Shown here piece by piece: positions 8,310-17,002 of a stretch of 64,000 bases of DNA. Under the pieces are notes generated by a model. That model was not told the origin of the DNA. It saw nothing but the letters and a program-made list of their open reading frames with translations, and ran no database searches. Each line of letters starts with the position of its first letter. The first letter of the stretch is position 1. Both the position numbers and the translations under genes were made by a program. Source of the stretch: Alphaproteobacteria bacterium (lineage in GTDB: Bacteria > Pseudomonadota > Alphaproteobacteria > UBA8366 > Aestuariispiraceae); assembly GCA_033344895.1 (NCBI GenBank), contig JAWPMN010000001.1, positions 3,232,001-3,296,000 of the forward strand. The letters run 5' to 3'.

Positions 8310-9011
8310 ATGTTGAGCGTTTCGGGACTGAAGACTTATTACGGCAACAGCCAGGCCCTGTTCGGCATGTCGCTGGAGGTGAAGGCTGGCGAGGTCGCCA
8401 CGCTGATGGGCCGCAACGGCATGGGCAAGACGACCACTGTCCATTCCATCATGGGGATCGTGCCGGCGAATTCCGGGGACATCCATTTTGAAGGGGAGGC
8501 CATTCGCGGGCTCGCCCCTTACGCCGTCGCGCGGCGGGGGATCGGCCTGGTTCCGGAAGGGCGCCAGATTTTCCCCAACCTGACGGCCCATGAAAACCTG
8601 ATCGCCACCGCCGCGAACTGGGGCGGCCGATCCGATCCGTGGACGGCGGAACGTGTCTACGACCTTTTCCCGGGCCTCGCGGAGCGGCGCGGCAGCATGG
8701 GGAACCTGCTGTCCGGCGGGGAACAGCAGATGCTGGCGGTCGGTCGGGCGCTGATGACCAATCCGAAAATGCTGATTCTCGACGAGGCGACGGAAGGACT
8801 TGCGCCGCTGATCCGTGACGAGATCTGGCGCAGCCTGGAAGCCTTGAAGTCGGAAGGCCTCTCCATTCTTGTGATCGACAAGAATGTGAAGGACCTCGCC
8901 CGGATCGCCGACCGGCATCACATCGTCGAAAAGGGCAAGGTTGTCTGGACCGGCAACAGCAACGCGCTGCTGGCCGACGAGGAACTGATGCATCGCTATA
9001 TGGGCGTGTAA
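8310..9011 (+). CDS. livF: ABC transporter ATP-binding protein, LivF family
   Basis: This 233-residue ATPase has Walker A GRNGMGKTT (residues 34-42), signature LLSGGEQQMLAVGRAL, Walker B MLILDEATEGL and a final switch region LVIDKNVKDLARI, where the usual histidine is replaced by lysine as in many LivF proteins. It is the last gene of the importer operon, two bases after livG, and is followed by a strong terminator. Confidence 0.93.
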   Translation: MLSVSGLKTYYGNSQALFGMSLEVKAGEVATLMGRNGMGKTTTVHSIMGIVPANSGDIHFEGEAIRGLAPYAVARRGIGLVPEGRQIFPNLTAHENLIATAANWGGRSDPWTAERVYDLFPGLAERRGSMGNLLSGGEQQMLAVGRALMTNPKMLILDEATEGLAPLIRDEIWRSLEALKSEGLSILVIDKNVKDLARIADRHHIVEKGKVVWTGNSNALLADEELMHRYMGV

Positions 9012-9051
9012 GCCCCAATCATTGAGTTGAGGGCGAAAGCCCTGCCGCCTC

Positions 9052-9092
9052 ACCAAGACCCCCTCTCCATCAGGAGAGGGGGCTTGGTCTTT
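9052..9092 (+). terminator. Rho-independent terminator of the liv-type operon
   Basis: A near-perfect hairpin follows livF by 40 bases. ACCAAG plus CCCCCTCTCC pairs with GGAGAGGGGG plus CTTGGT around an ATCA loop, with one bulged A, and is followed by CTTT. Confidence 0.75.
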
Positions 9093-9213
9093 ATGTATCG
9101 ATTCAGCGGGGTGCGAGAATCCCTCAGGACCGGCGTCTATGTCGTTGTTCCGGAATCAAAAGTTGCAATGACCGTTATTGCTCGTCGACCGGCGACGGGT
9201 GCGACAGGCGGCC

Positions 9214-9241
9214 TTGCCAGCGCTGCTGCGGCGGCTATAGT
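9214..9241 (+). promoter_or_regulatory. candidate promoter of the cysS-cimA leader transcript
   Basis: TTGCCA (9214-9219), a 16-base spacer and TATAGT (9236-9241) match the sigma70 pattern and have the same spacing as the candidate promoter at 4101-4128. Transcription would begin near 9248, about 35 bases before the leader-peptide ATG. The stretch 9093-9213 shows no gene that I can support. Confidence 0.5.
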
Positions 9242-9282
9242 GCGGGCAACGAACTCGGCATCAATCCGGCGGATCGGGCGGC

Positions 9283-9354
9283 ATGGCCTTTACGATCGAC
9301 ATCATCGGGATTATCTGCGGCTGTCGCGCGCGCGGCGGCCGTTGGCGGTGCTGA
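9283..9354 (+). CDS. 23-residue Ile/Cys-rich leader peptide before cysS-cimA
   Basis: An ATG at 9283 opens a 23-codon frame ending at TGA 9352-9354. Its product is MAFTIDIIGIICGC followed by an Arg/Gly-rich tail that ends in Cys. Five of the first eleven codons are Ile and three Cys codons follow (positions 12, 14 and 23). A promoter lies just upstream, and a terminator hairpin lies between the peptide and cysS. The downstream genes encode cysteinyl-tRNA synthetase and citramalate synthase, an isoleucine-pathway enzyme. This is the arrangement expected of ribosome-mediated attenuation sensing charged tRNA-Cys and/or tRNA-Ile. The ribosome binding site is weak (GGATCGGGCGG). The alternative fold that would prevent termination was not resolved by eye. 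Confidence 0.55.
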   Translation: MAFTIDIIGIICGCRARGGRWRC

Positions 9355-9391
9355 TCCGGAACCCCGGACATAGAACAGCGACACCATCGAC

Positions 9392-9424
9392 CCCGCGGCA
9401 GGCACGACCCTACCGCGGGTTTTC
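9392..9424 (+). terminator. attenuator-type terminator upstream of cysS
   Basis: CCCGCGG (9392-9398) and CCGCGGG (9413-9419) form a stem followed by TTTTC and a second T-rich run. It lies 37 bases after the leader-peptide stop and 34 bases before the cysS ATG, so it would end transcripts before cysS. A small hairpin, TCCGG-AACC-CCGGA (9355-9368), directly follows the leader stop codon. Confidence 0.55.
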
Positions 9425-9457
9425 AGTTTTGCAGCAGATTGAGAGCGGATACCGGCC

Positions 9458-10825
9458 ATGGACCTGATGATCTACGATACCAGCAGACGACAGAAGATTT
9501 CCTTCGAACCCCGTGTGCCGGGGAAGGTCGGTCTCTATGTCTGTGGCCCGACGGTCTATGACCGGATTCATATCGGCAATGCCCGTCCCATTGTCGTCTT
9601 CGATGTCTTTGCACGCCTGTTGCGGACGCTCTATGACGAGGTGACTTATGTCCGAAACATCACCGATATCGACGACAAGATTAACGCCCGCGCGAAGGAG
9701 CGCGGCATCGATATCCGCGACCTGACGGAAACGACGGTCGCGCGGTTCCGCGAAGACTGCGCGGAACTGAAATGCGCGCCGCCGGATGTTGAACCGCGCG
9801 CAACCGAGACAATTCCGGAAATGGTCGCCCATATCGAGCGTCTGATCGAAAACGGACATGCCTATGCGCTGGACGACGGTCATGTGCTGTTCCACGTTCC
9901 GTCCTGGCCGGATTACGGCAGGTTTGCCAACAAGGACCGCGACGAACAGATATCCGGCGCCCGGGTCGACGTCGCCAGTTACAAGAAGGATCCGGCGGAT
10001 TTCGTGCTGTGGAAACCATCCGATGCCGAGACCCCAGGCTGGCCAAGCCCCTGGTGTGAGAAGGGGCGTCCCGGCTGGCATATCGAATGTTCCGCCATGT
10101 CCGAGAAGTATCTCGGCCCGGATTTCGACATCCATGGCGGGGGGATCGATCTGGTCTTCCCGCACCATCAGAACGAAATCGCCCAGAGCTGCTGCGCCCA
10201 TCCGCATGATGCGCAGCAGGACCGCTTTGCCCGCCACTGGATGCATAACGGCTATCTGATGAGTGAAGGCGAGAAGATGTCGAAGAGTCTCGGCAACTTC
10301 TACACGGTCGCTGAACTTCTGGAGGAGTTTCCCGGCGAGGCGTTGCGCCTGGTGATTCTGCAGGCCCACTATCGTCAGCCGCTGGATTTCTCGAAGGACA
10401 AATGCCGGGAAGCCAAGGCGGCGCTGGACCGACTGTACCGCCTGAAGCAGACGGCGCTGGAAACCGGGGCACGTCCGGCGCGGGACGATGCCGTGCATGC
10501 GGCGCTGATGGACGACATGAATACACCGCTTGCCCTGGCAAAGCTGCATGAACTGACCGATACGGTCACGGATGCGTCGGGGGCGGCGCGTTTCCTGGGG
10601 GCGCTTGATCTGCTGGGCATCGCTGTGGGCGATCCGGAAACCTGGTTCAAGGGCGGGTCGGACGGTCCGTCGGCCGAGGAAGTCGAAGGCCTGATCGAAG
10701 CCAGAAAGGCCGCCAAGGCATCGAAGGACTTCGCCGAGGCGGACCGGATCCGTGACGATCTGAAGGAACGCGGCGTCGTGCTGGAAGACAAGCCCGGCGG
10801 CGTCACCGAATGGCGGCGAGCATGA
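9458..10825 (+). CDS. cysS: cysteinyl-tRNA synthetase
   Basis: This 455-residue class I aminoacyl-tRNA synthetase charges tRNA-Cys with cysteine in the cytoplasm. It has the zinc cysteine in [19 protein letters not shown] (C29), the HIGH motif as HIGN (38-41), ITDIDDKI near 68, the zinc-binding CSAMS and HH segments around 210-240, and KMSKS at 273-277. Length is normal for the family. The ATG at 9458 follows a leader peptide and terminator that probably control it. It is followed after 44 bases by cimA, an order common in Rhodospirillales-like genomes. Confidence 0.97.
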   Translation: MDLMIYDTSRRQKISFEPRVPGKVGLYVCGPTVYDRIHIGNARPIVVFDVFARLLRTLYDEVTYVRNITDIDDKINARAKERGIDIRDLTETTVARFREDCAELKCAPPDVEPRATETIPEMVAHIERLIENGHAYALDDGHVLFHVPSWPDYGRFANKDRDEQISGARVDVASYKKDPADFVLWKPSDAETPGWPSPWCEKGRPGWHIECSAMSEKYLGPDFDIHGGGIDLVFPHHQNEIAQSCCAHPHDAQQDRFARHWMHNGYLMSEGEKMSKSLGNFYTVAELLEEFPGEALRLVILQAHYRQPLDFSKDKCREAKAALDRLYRLKQTALETGARPARDDAVHAALMDDMNTPLALAKLHELTDTVTDASGAARFLGALDLLGIAVGDPETWFKGGSDGPSAEEVEGLIEARKAAKASKDFAEADRIRDDLKERGVVLEDKPGGVTEWRRA

Positions 10826-10869
10826 CCCCGCTTTCGAGTTAGTGGGGGAACTGGAATGAGGCGAGTTTT

Positions 10870-12459
10870 ATGAGCGAGCGCATCTATCTGTTCGACACGA
10901 CCCTGCGGGACGGGGCGCAGACCCAGGGGGTGGATTTTTCCGTCGCCGACAAGGTCGCGATCGCCCAGGCGCTGGATCGTATCGGCATCGACTATGTCGA
11001 AGGCGGTTGGCCGGGGGCCAATCCGACGGATGATGCCTTCTTCACCGACCCGCCGGATCTTCACACCGCCAAACTGGTCGCCTTCGGCATGACGCGACGG
11101 CCCGGACGGTCGGCGGAGAATGACCCCGGCCTCGCGCCCCTTCTGAATTCGAAGGCCCAGGCGATGTGCCTGGTCGGCAAGAGCTGGGATTTCCATGTCG
11201 ATGTCGCGCTGGAAATTCCGCATGAGGAAAACGTCGCGATGATCGCCGATTCGATCCGCCTTGCCGGACAGCGCAAGTCGGAGGCGATGTACGATGCCGA
11301 GCATTTCTTCGACGGCTGGAAGGCCAACAGGGACTTCACCCTGTCCTGTGTCATGGCGGCATATGAGGCCGGGGCACGCTGGATCGTGCTGTGTGACACC
11401 AATGGCGGAACCCTGCCGCATGAAGTCGACGCCATCGTGCGTGAGGTGGCCGAGCATATCCCCGGTGACCGCCTTGGCATTCACGCCCATAACGACACGG
11501 AAAACGCCGTCGCCAATTCCCTGGCTGCGATCCGCGCTGGAGTGCGTCAGGTTCAGGGCACGATCAACGGGTTGGGGGAGCGCTGCGGCAATGCCAATAT
11601 CTGCTCGTTGATCCCGTCCCTGATGTTGAAGATGGGGTTCGAGACCGGCGTTTCGCATGACGGATTGAAGGAACTGACCCATCTGTCGCGCCTGCTGGAC
11701 GAACGGCTGGAACGCCCGTCCAATCGTCATCAGGCCTATGTCGGGGAGGCGGCCTTTACCCACAAGGGCGGGCTTCATGTCTCTGCCGTCGCCAAGGATC
11801 CTAGAACCTACGAACACATCCCCCCGGAGACGGTTGGAAACCGCCGGCACATTGTGGTCTCCGATCAGGCCGGACGGTCCAACGTTCTGGCCCGGCTGGA
11901 GGAAAGCGGCATCGAGATGGAAGAAGCCGCGCTGCGCCGCCTGTTGGAGGATGTGAAGGACCGGGAGTTCCAGGGCTATGCCTATGACGGGGCCGAGGCC
12001 AGTTTCGAACTGCTGGCGCATCACGCCAAGGGCGATGTTCCGGACTATTTCGACATCAGCCGCTTCCGTGTCATGGACGAACGTCGCCACAACGCGGTCG
12101 GTAAGCTGATCACCGAATCCGAGGCGACGGTGCAGGTCGAAGTCCAGGGCCGCCAGGTCATGCGTGTCGCCATGGGCAACGGGCCGGTCAATGCGCTTGA
12201 TACGGCTCTGCGGGAAGCGGTGCTGGAAATCTATCCCGACCTGAAGGACATGCAGCTTGTCGACTACAAGGTCCGCATCTTGCCGCCGCCCAAAGGGTCG
12301 ACCGGGACGGATGCCGTGACGCGCGTGACCATCGAGAGCGAGGACGAACAGGGACACCGCTGGACCACGGTCGGCGTCTCGGCGAACATTATCGACGCCT
12401 CCGTCATCGCCCTCTACGATGCCTATGCCTACAAACTGATGCGGGACGGCATTCGATGA
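10870..12459 (+). CDS. cimA: (R)-citramalate synthase
   Basis: This 529-residue enzyme of the 2-isopropylmalate/citramalate synthase family condenses acetyl-CoA with pyruvate to citramalate, the threonine-independent entry to isoleucine. It has the catalytic FDTTLRDGAQTQG near the N-terminus, the metal site HAHNDTENAVANS near residue 206, GTINGLGERCGNANI near 230, HKGGLHVSAV near 297 and a C-terminal regulatory LeuA dimer domain. The arrangement and length fit the CimA branch rather than LeuA or homocitrate synthase, where a TINGIGERAGN-type motif is usual. It shares a transcript with cysS and overlaps the next gene by four bases. Confidence 0.9.
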   Translation: MSERIYLFDTTLRDGAQTQGVDFSVADKVAIAQALDRIGIDYVEGGWPGANPTDDAFFTDPPDLHTAKLVAFGMTRRPGRSAENDPGLAPLLNSKAQAMCLVGKSWDFHVDVALEIPHEENVAMIADSIRLAGQRKSEAMYDAEHFFDGWKANRDFTLSCVMAAYEAGARWIVLCDTNGGTLPHEVDAIVREVAEHIPGDRLGIHAHNDTENAVANSLAAIRAGVRQVQGTINGLGERCGNANICSLIPSLMLKMGFETGVSHDGLKELTHLSRLLDERLERPSNRHQAYVGEAAFTHKGGLHVSAVAKDPRTYEHIPPETVGNRRHIVVSDQAGRSNVLARLEESGIEMEEAALRRLLEDVKDREFQGYAYDGAEASFELLAHHAKGDVPDYFDISRFRVMDERRHNAVGKLITESEATVQVEVQGRQVMRVAMGNGPVNALDTALREAVLEIYPDLKDMQLVDYKVRILPPPKGSTGTDAVTRVTIESEDEQGHRWTTVGVSANIIDASVIALYDAYAYKLMRDGIR

Positions 12460-13127
12460 AGCTTCCGGGCCGGAACGAACGTCAGGCACTCGGCCGGCGC
12501 ATAGTCGACACCTGTCTGGCCATGAACGCTTCGGGCATCAACCAAGGCAAGTCCGGCAATGTCTCCGCGCGCTTCGGCGACGCGATGCTGGTGACGCCGT
12601 CCGGTGTTTCCTATGACGCGCTGAAGCCGATGGATGTTGTCCTGCTGGGGCTCGACGGCACACCGGTCGAGGACGGGCAGCTTCTGCCGTCCAGCGAATG
12701 GCGCATGCATGCCGACATCTACCGTGCCCGTCCGGAGGCGCAGGCTGTGGTCCATGCCCATCCGACCTTCTGCACGGCGCTGGCCTGCCAGCGGATCGGC
12801 ATCCCGGCCTTCCACTATATGGTCGCGGTTGCGGGCGGGACGGACATCCGCTGTTCCGACTATGCCACCTTCGGCACGCAGGCGCTTTCCGATACGATGG
12901 TCGCCGCACTGCGCGACCGGAAGGCCTGCATCCTGGCGAACCACGGCATGATCTGTTTCGAAACGACGCTTGAGAAGGCCCTGGGCCTTGCCATTGAGGT
13001 CGAAGGTCTGGCCCGCCAGTATCACCACGCACGGCAACTCGGCGAGCCGGTAATCCTGAGCGATGTCGAGATGGCCGAGGTGCTGGAGAAGTTCAAGACA
13101 TACGGCAAGCAGCCGGGGAAGGCATAG
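12456..13127 (+). CDS. class II aldolase/adducin family protein, probable 5-methylthioribulose-1-phosphate / 5-deoxyribulose-1-phosphate aldolase
   Basis: This 223-residue zinc aldolase of the fuculose-phosphate family carries SGNVSAR (33-39), SSEWRMH with the acid/base glutamate E81, the zinc histidines in HAHPTF (H100, H102) and a third in ANHGM (H163). It lies four bases before mtnA, which makes 5-methylthioribulose-1-phosphate. It is therefore probably the aldolase of the DHAP shunt, splitting the product to dihydroxyacetone phosphate and an aldehyde. That reaction is established for R. rubrum and some E. coli homologues. The MtnB dehydratase is in the same superfamily and remains the alternative; no mtnC/mtnD genes are visible to support it. 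Confidence 0.8.
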   Translation: MKLPGRNERQALGRRIVDTCLAMNASGINQGKSGNVSARFGDAMLVTPSGVSYDALKPMDVVLLGLDGTPVEDGQLLPSSEWRMHADIYRARPEAQAVVHAHPTFCTALACQRIGIPAFHYMVAVAGGTDIRCSDYATFGTQALSDTMVAALRDRKACILANHGMICFETTLEKALGLAIEVEGLARQYHHARQLGEPVILSDVEMAEVLEKFKTYGKQPGKA

Positions 13128-13130
13128 GCG

Positions 13131-14216
13131 ATGGAAATCGACGGCAAACCCTATCGCACCATCTGGGTCGAGGAACCGCGCAAATCGGTCGGGGTGATCG
13201 ACCAGACAAAGTTGCCGCATCGGTTCGAGACGCTGACCCTGACCTCTCTGGAAGAGGCGGCGGTGGCGATCGAGGACATGATCGTGCGCGGGGCGCCGCT
13301 GATCGGGGCGACGGCGGCCTATGGTTTCTGTCTGGGCCTGGAAGCGGATTCCAGCGATGCCGGTGTGCAGTCGATCTACGACCGGCTGTACCGGACGCGG
13401 CCGACGGCGGTCAATCTGCGCTGGGCCCTGGATGAGATGCGCGCCCTGCTGGACAACCGTGCGCCGGAAGAGCGCGCGGCCCTGGCCTGGGAGCGGGCGG
13501 CGGAGATCTGCGATTCCGACGTCGAGATCTGCAAGGCAATCGGCCGCAACGGGCTGGAAATCATTGAGAAGATCGCGGCTGAGAAAGCCGAGGGCGAGGC
13601 CGTCAACGTCCTGACCCACTGCAATGCCGGCTGGCTGGCGACCGTCGATTGGGGTACGGCGACCGCGCCGATCTATATGGCCTACGAGAAGGGAATCAAG
13701 GTTCATGTCTGGGTCGATGAGACGCGCCCCCGCAACCAGGGTGCCAGTCTGACCGCCTGGGAACTGGGGCGGCACGGCGTCGACCATACGCTGATCGCGG
13801 ACAATGTCGGCGGGCATCTGATGCAGCACGGGCTGGTCGATCTGTGCATCGTCGGCACCGACCGGACGACGGCCAGCGGCGATGTTTGCAACAAGATCGG
13901 CACCTATCTGAAAGCATTGGCGGCAAAGGACAACGGCGTGCCCTTCTATGTGGCGCTGCCGTCGACGACGATCGACTGGACCGTCCATGACGGCGTCCGT
14001 GAAATCCCGATTGAACAGCGCAAGGGCGAGGAACTGACCCGCATCGCCGGGCGGATGGAAAACGGTGATGTCGTCACCGTCGACATCGCGCCGGAGGGCG
14101 TCACCGCGCGTAACGATGCCTTCGATGTGACCCCGGCACGGCTGGTCACCGGCCTGATCACCGAGCGTGGTACCTGCGCGGCCAGCGAGGACGGTCTGAA
14201 GTCGCTGTTCGACTGA
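13131..14216 (+). CDS. mtnA: S-methyl-5-thioribose-1-phosphate isomerase
   Basis: This 361-residue member of the eIF2B-related family converts methylthioribose-1-phosphate (and often 5-deoxyribose-1-phosphate) to the ribulose form. Signature elements are [15 protein letters not shown] near residue 50, the catalytic cysteine in [10 protein letters not shown] (C164), [17 protein letters not shown] near 197 and the catalytic aspartate in VGTDR (D244). It is co-transcribed with the aldolase upstream. mtnP, which supplies its substrate, lies convergently 1.9 kb downstream. A short GACT tandem run marks its stop codon. Confidence 0.95.
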   Translation: MEIDGKPYRTIWVEEPRKSVGVIDQTKLPHRFETLTLTSLEEAAVAIEDMIVRGAPLIGATAAYGFCLGLEADSSDAGVQSIYDRLYRTRPTAVNLRWALDEMRALLDNRAPEERAALAWERAAEICDSDVEICKAIGRNGLEIIEKIAAEKAEGEAVNVLTHCNAGWLATVDWGTATAPIYMAYEKGIKVHVWVDETRPRNQGASLTAWELGRHGVDHTLIADNVGGHLMQHGLVDLCIVGTDRTTASGDVCNKIGTYLKALAAKDNGVPFYVALPSTTIDWTVHDGVREIPIEQRKGEELTRIAGRMENGDVVTVDIAPEGVTARNDAFDVTPARLVTGLITERGTCAASEDGLKSLFD

Positions 14217-14343
14217 CTGACTGACAAGAAGTGAAATTCGGTGAAAGTGTCCGCCTTTGCAGGTACTTTCACGGGACACCGTTGCGGTCCGACCCTGAGA
14301 TGTGGAACCCTGTCGTGAAGGGGTAAAGCACGAAAGGACGATC

Positions 14344-16104
14344 ATGGCTGCCGGCGGGGAATTGGGATTTCTGGAAGACGCCGCAATCTATCTGACGGCC
14401 GCCGTCGTCGCCGTGCCGATCTTCAAGCGTCTGAAACTGGGATCCGTTCTGGGATATCTCGCGGCCGGGTCGATCATCGGGCCCCATGCGCTGGGCGCGG
14501 TCGGGGATACGGAAAGCGTCTTTGCCTTTGCCGAATTCGGCGTCGTGCTGCTGCTGTTCCTGATCGGGCTGGAGTTGAAGCCTTCCAGACTCTGGGCCCT
14601 GCGCGCCGACATTTTCGGCCTCGGCTCCGCCCAGGTCCTGCTTACGGGCGCCGCGGTCGCGGTGTTCGGGACATTTGCCCTGGGCGCGGTGTGGCAGGCG
14701 GCGGTTCTGGTTGGTATGGCCCTGGCCCTGTCGTCCACGGCGTTTGCGCTGCAATTGATGCAGGAACGCGGGGAATTCACGACGCCTCACGGGACCAGGG
14801 CGTTCTCTATCCTGCTGCTGCAGGATATCATGATCGTCCCGATCCTGGCCCTGGCGCCGCTCCTGACCCTGGGGGCAAGCATTGAAGAGGCAGGCGGGGA
14901 CTGGACCGATGCGCTGGAAAGCGTCGGGGCGGTCGTCGGACTGGTACTCGCCGGCCGGTTCCTGATGAATCCGATTTTCCGGATCATCGCGCAGACCCGT
15001 TCCCACGAGATATTCCTGGCGGCCGCCCTGTTGCTGGTGATCGGGTCGGCGTTGCTGATGCATCTGTTCAGCCTGTCCATGGCACTGGGCGCGTTCATCG
15101 CCGGTGTGATGCTGGCTGAAAGCGAATACCGCCATCAGCTGGAGGCGGATATCGAGCCGTTTCGTGGATTGCTGCTGGGACTGTTCTTCATCGCGGTCGG
15201 CATGTCCGTGGACTGGCCCGTGGTATTCCAGGAATGGGCCGTCGTGCTTGGCGGGGCATTGCTGCTGCTTCTGGCGAAGGGGGCAATCCTGTTCGGTCTT
15301 TGTCGGGCCTCGGGGTCGACGGGACCGGAGGCAGGGAGGATTGCTGCGACACTGCCGCAAGGGGGCGAGTTCGGCTTCGTGGTTGTGGCGGAAGGTGTGT
15401 CGCTCGGCCTGTTGAGTGCGACCGATTCCGGGATGTTGACCGCGCTGATTACCGTTTCCATGGCTCTCACCCCGCCGTTGCGCATGGCATTCGAGCGCCT
15501 TCGGCCGAGGCTGTGGCAGGATCCTGTGGAACATCTGCCGATCCCGGGAGAGGGCATCGAGGCCAATAATGTCATCGTGCTCGGTTTCGGGCGGGTCGGT
15601 CAGATCGTCAGTCAGATCTTCCGGCAGAAGGGGATTCCCGTCACCGCCATCGATGCGGACCCGAAACGGATCGAGGCCGCCAAACGGTTCGGCACGAAGG
15701 TTTATTTCGGGGATGCAACACGTGTCGATGTGTTGAGCGCCGCCGGCATGGCGCAGGCCGACCTCGTCTATGTCACAATCGACAATGCGGCCGCCTGCAC
15801 GAAATCGATCGACTTGATTTCACACAACTTCCCGGCGGTGCGGATCATGGCGCGCGCACATGACCGGCTGCACGCCCTCGACCTGATGGACAGCGGCGCC
15901 GACTTCCTGATCCGCGATACCCTGGAGAGTTCGATCAAGCTGGCCGAAGAAGGGCTGCGCCGACTGGAGGTGGATCAGGAGGAAATCTCGATCCTGATCG
16001 AGGAATTCCGGCGGGCCGACAGCGAAAGGCTGGCGCGCCAGAAGGCTGAGGGCATCTATGCCACCGCGGATGACGGCAACACCTTCCGTCTGGACAAATC
16101 CTGA
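14344..16104 (+). CDS. Kef-type monovalent cation:proton antiporter (CPA2 family) with TrkA-N domain
   Basis: This 586-residue protein has an N-terminal membrane domain of about twelve helices, including LGYLAAGSIIGPHALG near residue 36 and FAEFGVVLLLFLIGLELKP near 61. A cytosolic RCK/TrkA-N Rossmann domain starting VIVLGFGRVGQ near 408 follows. It probably exchanges K+ for H+ and is gated by a nucleotide or glutathione adduct. The ATG at 14344 is preceded by GAAAGGA, so the longer frame beginning at 14302 is unlikely. An 8-bp hairpin (14241-14248 with 14265-14272) lies in its upstream region. The stop directly abuts the convergent mtnP stop. Confidence 0.88.
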   Translation: MAAGGELGFLEDAAIYLTAAVVAVPIFKRLKLGSVLGYLAAGSIIGPHALGAVGDTESVFAFAEFGVVLLLFLIGLELKPSRLWALRADIFGLGSAQVLLTGAAVAVFGTFALGAVWQAAVLVGMALALSSTAFALQLMQERGEFTTPHGTRAFSILLLQDIMIVPILALAPLLTLGASIEEAGGDWTDALESVGAVVGLVLAGRFLMNPIFRIIAQTRSHEIFLAAALLLVIGSALLMHLFSLSMALGAFIAGVMLAESEYRHQLEADIEPFRGLLLGLFFIAVGMSVDWPVVFQEWAVVLGGALLLLLAKGAILFGLCRASGSTGPEAGRIAATLPQGGEFGFVVVAEGVSLGLLSATDSGMLTALITVSMALTPPLRMAFERLRPRLWQDPVEHLPIPGEGIEANNVIVLGFGRVGQIVSQIFRQKGIPVTAIDADPKRIEAAKRFGTKVYFGDATRVDVLSAAGMAQADLVYVTIDNAAACTKSIDLISHNFPAVRIMARAHDRLHALDLMDSGADFLIRDTLESSIKLAEEGLRRLEVDQEEISILIEEFRRADSERLARQKAEGIYATADDGNTFRLDKS

Positions 16105-16977
16105 TCAGCCCAGAACGCGGCCGGCAACGGCGTCCAGTTTCGCCACCATGTCCGGATCGCGCGCATCGGGCACGGTGATCAGGGCATTCTCCAGGGCGGT
16201 GTCGCAGCCACAATCCGGCGCGCTGGTCCAGCTGTTCAGGACCGATGCCACATGGCGCACCAGGTCCCTTCCATGATCGGCGTTTTCCAGCAATGTCTTG
16301 ATGACCATTTCGACGTCGACATGATCATGATCCGGATGCCAACAATCGTAGTCCGTGACCATGGCGACTGTGGCGTAGCGCAGCTCCGCCTCGCGGGCCA
16401 GCTTTGCCTCCGGCATGTTGGTCATCCCGATGACGGCACAGCCCCAACTGCGATACAGCTCGGATTCTGCCTGTGAGGAGAATTGCGGACCTTCCATTGC
16501 CAGATATGTACCGCCACGGGTATGGGGGATGCCCAGGGCCTTCAACCCATCCTCACACAGATCGCCGAGCCAGCTTGAAACCGGATGTGCGAGGGAGACA
16601 TGGGCGACGCAGCCCGGCCCGAAAAAGCTCTTCTCCCGCGCGAAGGTCCGGTCGATGAACTGGTCCACGATCACGAAATGGCCGGGCGGCAGTTCCTCTT
16701 TCAGGGAGCCGCAGGCGGAGACGGAAAGAATGTCCGTGCAGCCGAGCCGCTTCAGCGCATCGATATTGGCGCGGTAGTTGATGGAGGACGGTGTCTGGAT
16801 ATGGCCGCGCCCGTGACGGGGCAGGAACCGCACTTTCGTGCCCTGCAATGTCCCGCACAGCACCGCGTCTGAGGGCGCCCCCCAGGGCGTTTCCACCGTG
16901 GTCCAGTCCGCCCCCTCAATCCCGTCCATGGCGTACAGGCCGCTGCCGCCGATCACTCCCAGTATCCGTTCCGACAT
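16105..16977 (-). CDS. mtnP: S-methyl-5'-thioadenosine phosphorylase
   Basis: This 290-residue PNP-superfamily enzyme uses phosphate to cleave methylthioadenosine to adenine and methylthioribose-1-phosphate. It begins LGVIGGSGLYAMDG, has FLPRHGRGH near residue 51, SVSACGSLKEELPPGH near 85, EGPQFSSQAES near 157 and GMTNMPEAKLAREAEL near 177 (the NMPEA type distinguishes MTA phosphorylase from inosine/guanosine phosphorylases). It supplies the substrate of mtnA, encoded about 2 kb away on the other strand. The kefB-like stop abuts its stop codon. Confidence 0.95.
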   Translation of the reverse strand: MSERILGVIGGSGLYAMDGIEGADWTTVETPWGAPSDAVLCGTLQGTKVRFLPRHGRGHIQTPSSINYRANIDALKRLGCTDILSVSACGSLKEELPPGHFVIVDQFIDRTFAREKSFFGPGCVAHVSLAHPVSSWLGDLCEDGLKALGIPHTRGGTYLAMEGPQFSSQAESELYRSWGCAVIGMTNMPEAKLAREAELRYATVAMVTDYDCWHPDHDHVDVEMVIKTLLENADHGRDLVRHVASVLNSWTSAPDCGCDTALENALITVPDARDPDMVAKLDAVAGRVLG

Positions 16978-17002
16978 CCTGTACCCCCCGGTTTCCGACT
17001 GA

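Noticed and set aside
9027-9467. 146-codon plus-strand frame over the livF-cysS gap
   Set aside because: It runs through the liv terminator, the promoter, the leader peptide and the attenuator, has no homology-like motifs, and is explained by GC-rich composition.
14211-14225. GACT tandem repeat at the mtnA stop codon
   Set aside because: Fewer than four units; it explains several TGA codons in a row but is too short to be a meaningful repeat.
14241-14279. Overlapping hairpins upstream of the Kef-type antiporter (GTGAAAGT/ACTTTCAC and GTGTCC/GGACAC)
   Set aside because: Short stems without a known riboswitch core or T-run; could be chance.
10375-14345. Long minus-strand frames (704 and 638 codons) opposite cysS, cimA, the aldolase and mtnA
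   Set aside because: These are antisense shadows of genes with strong conserved motifs; the translated antisense is Arg/Gln/His-rich and recognisable as no family.
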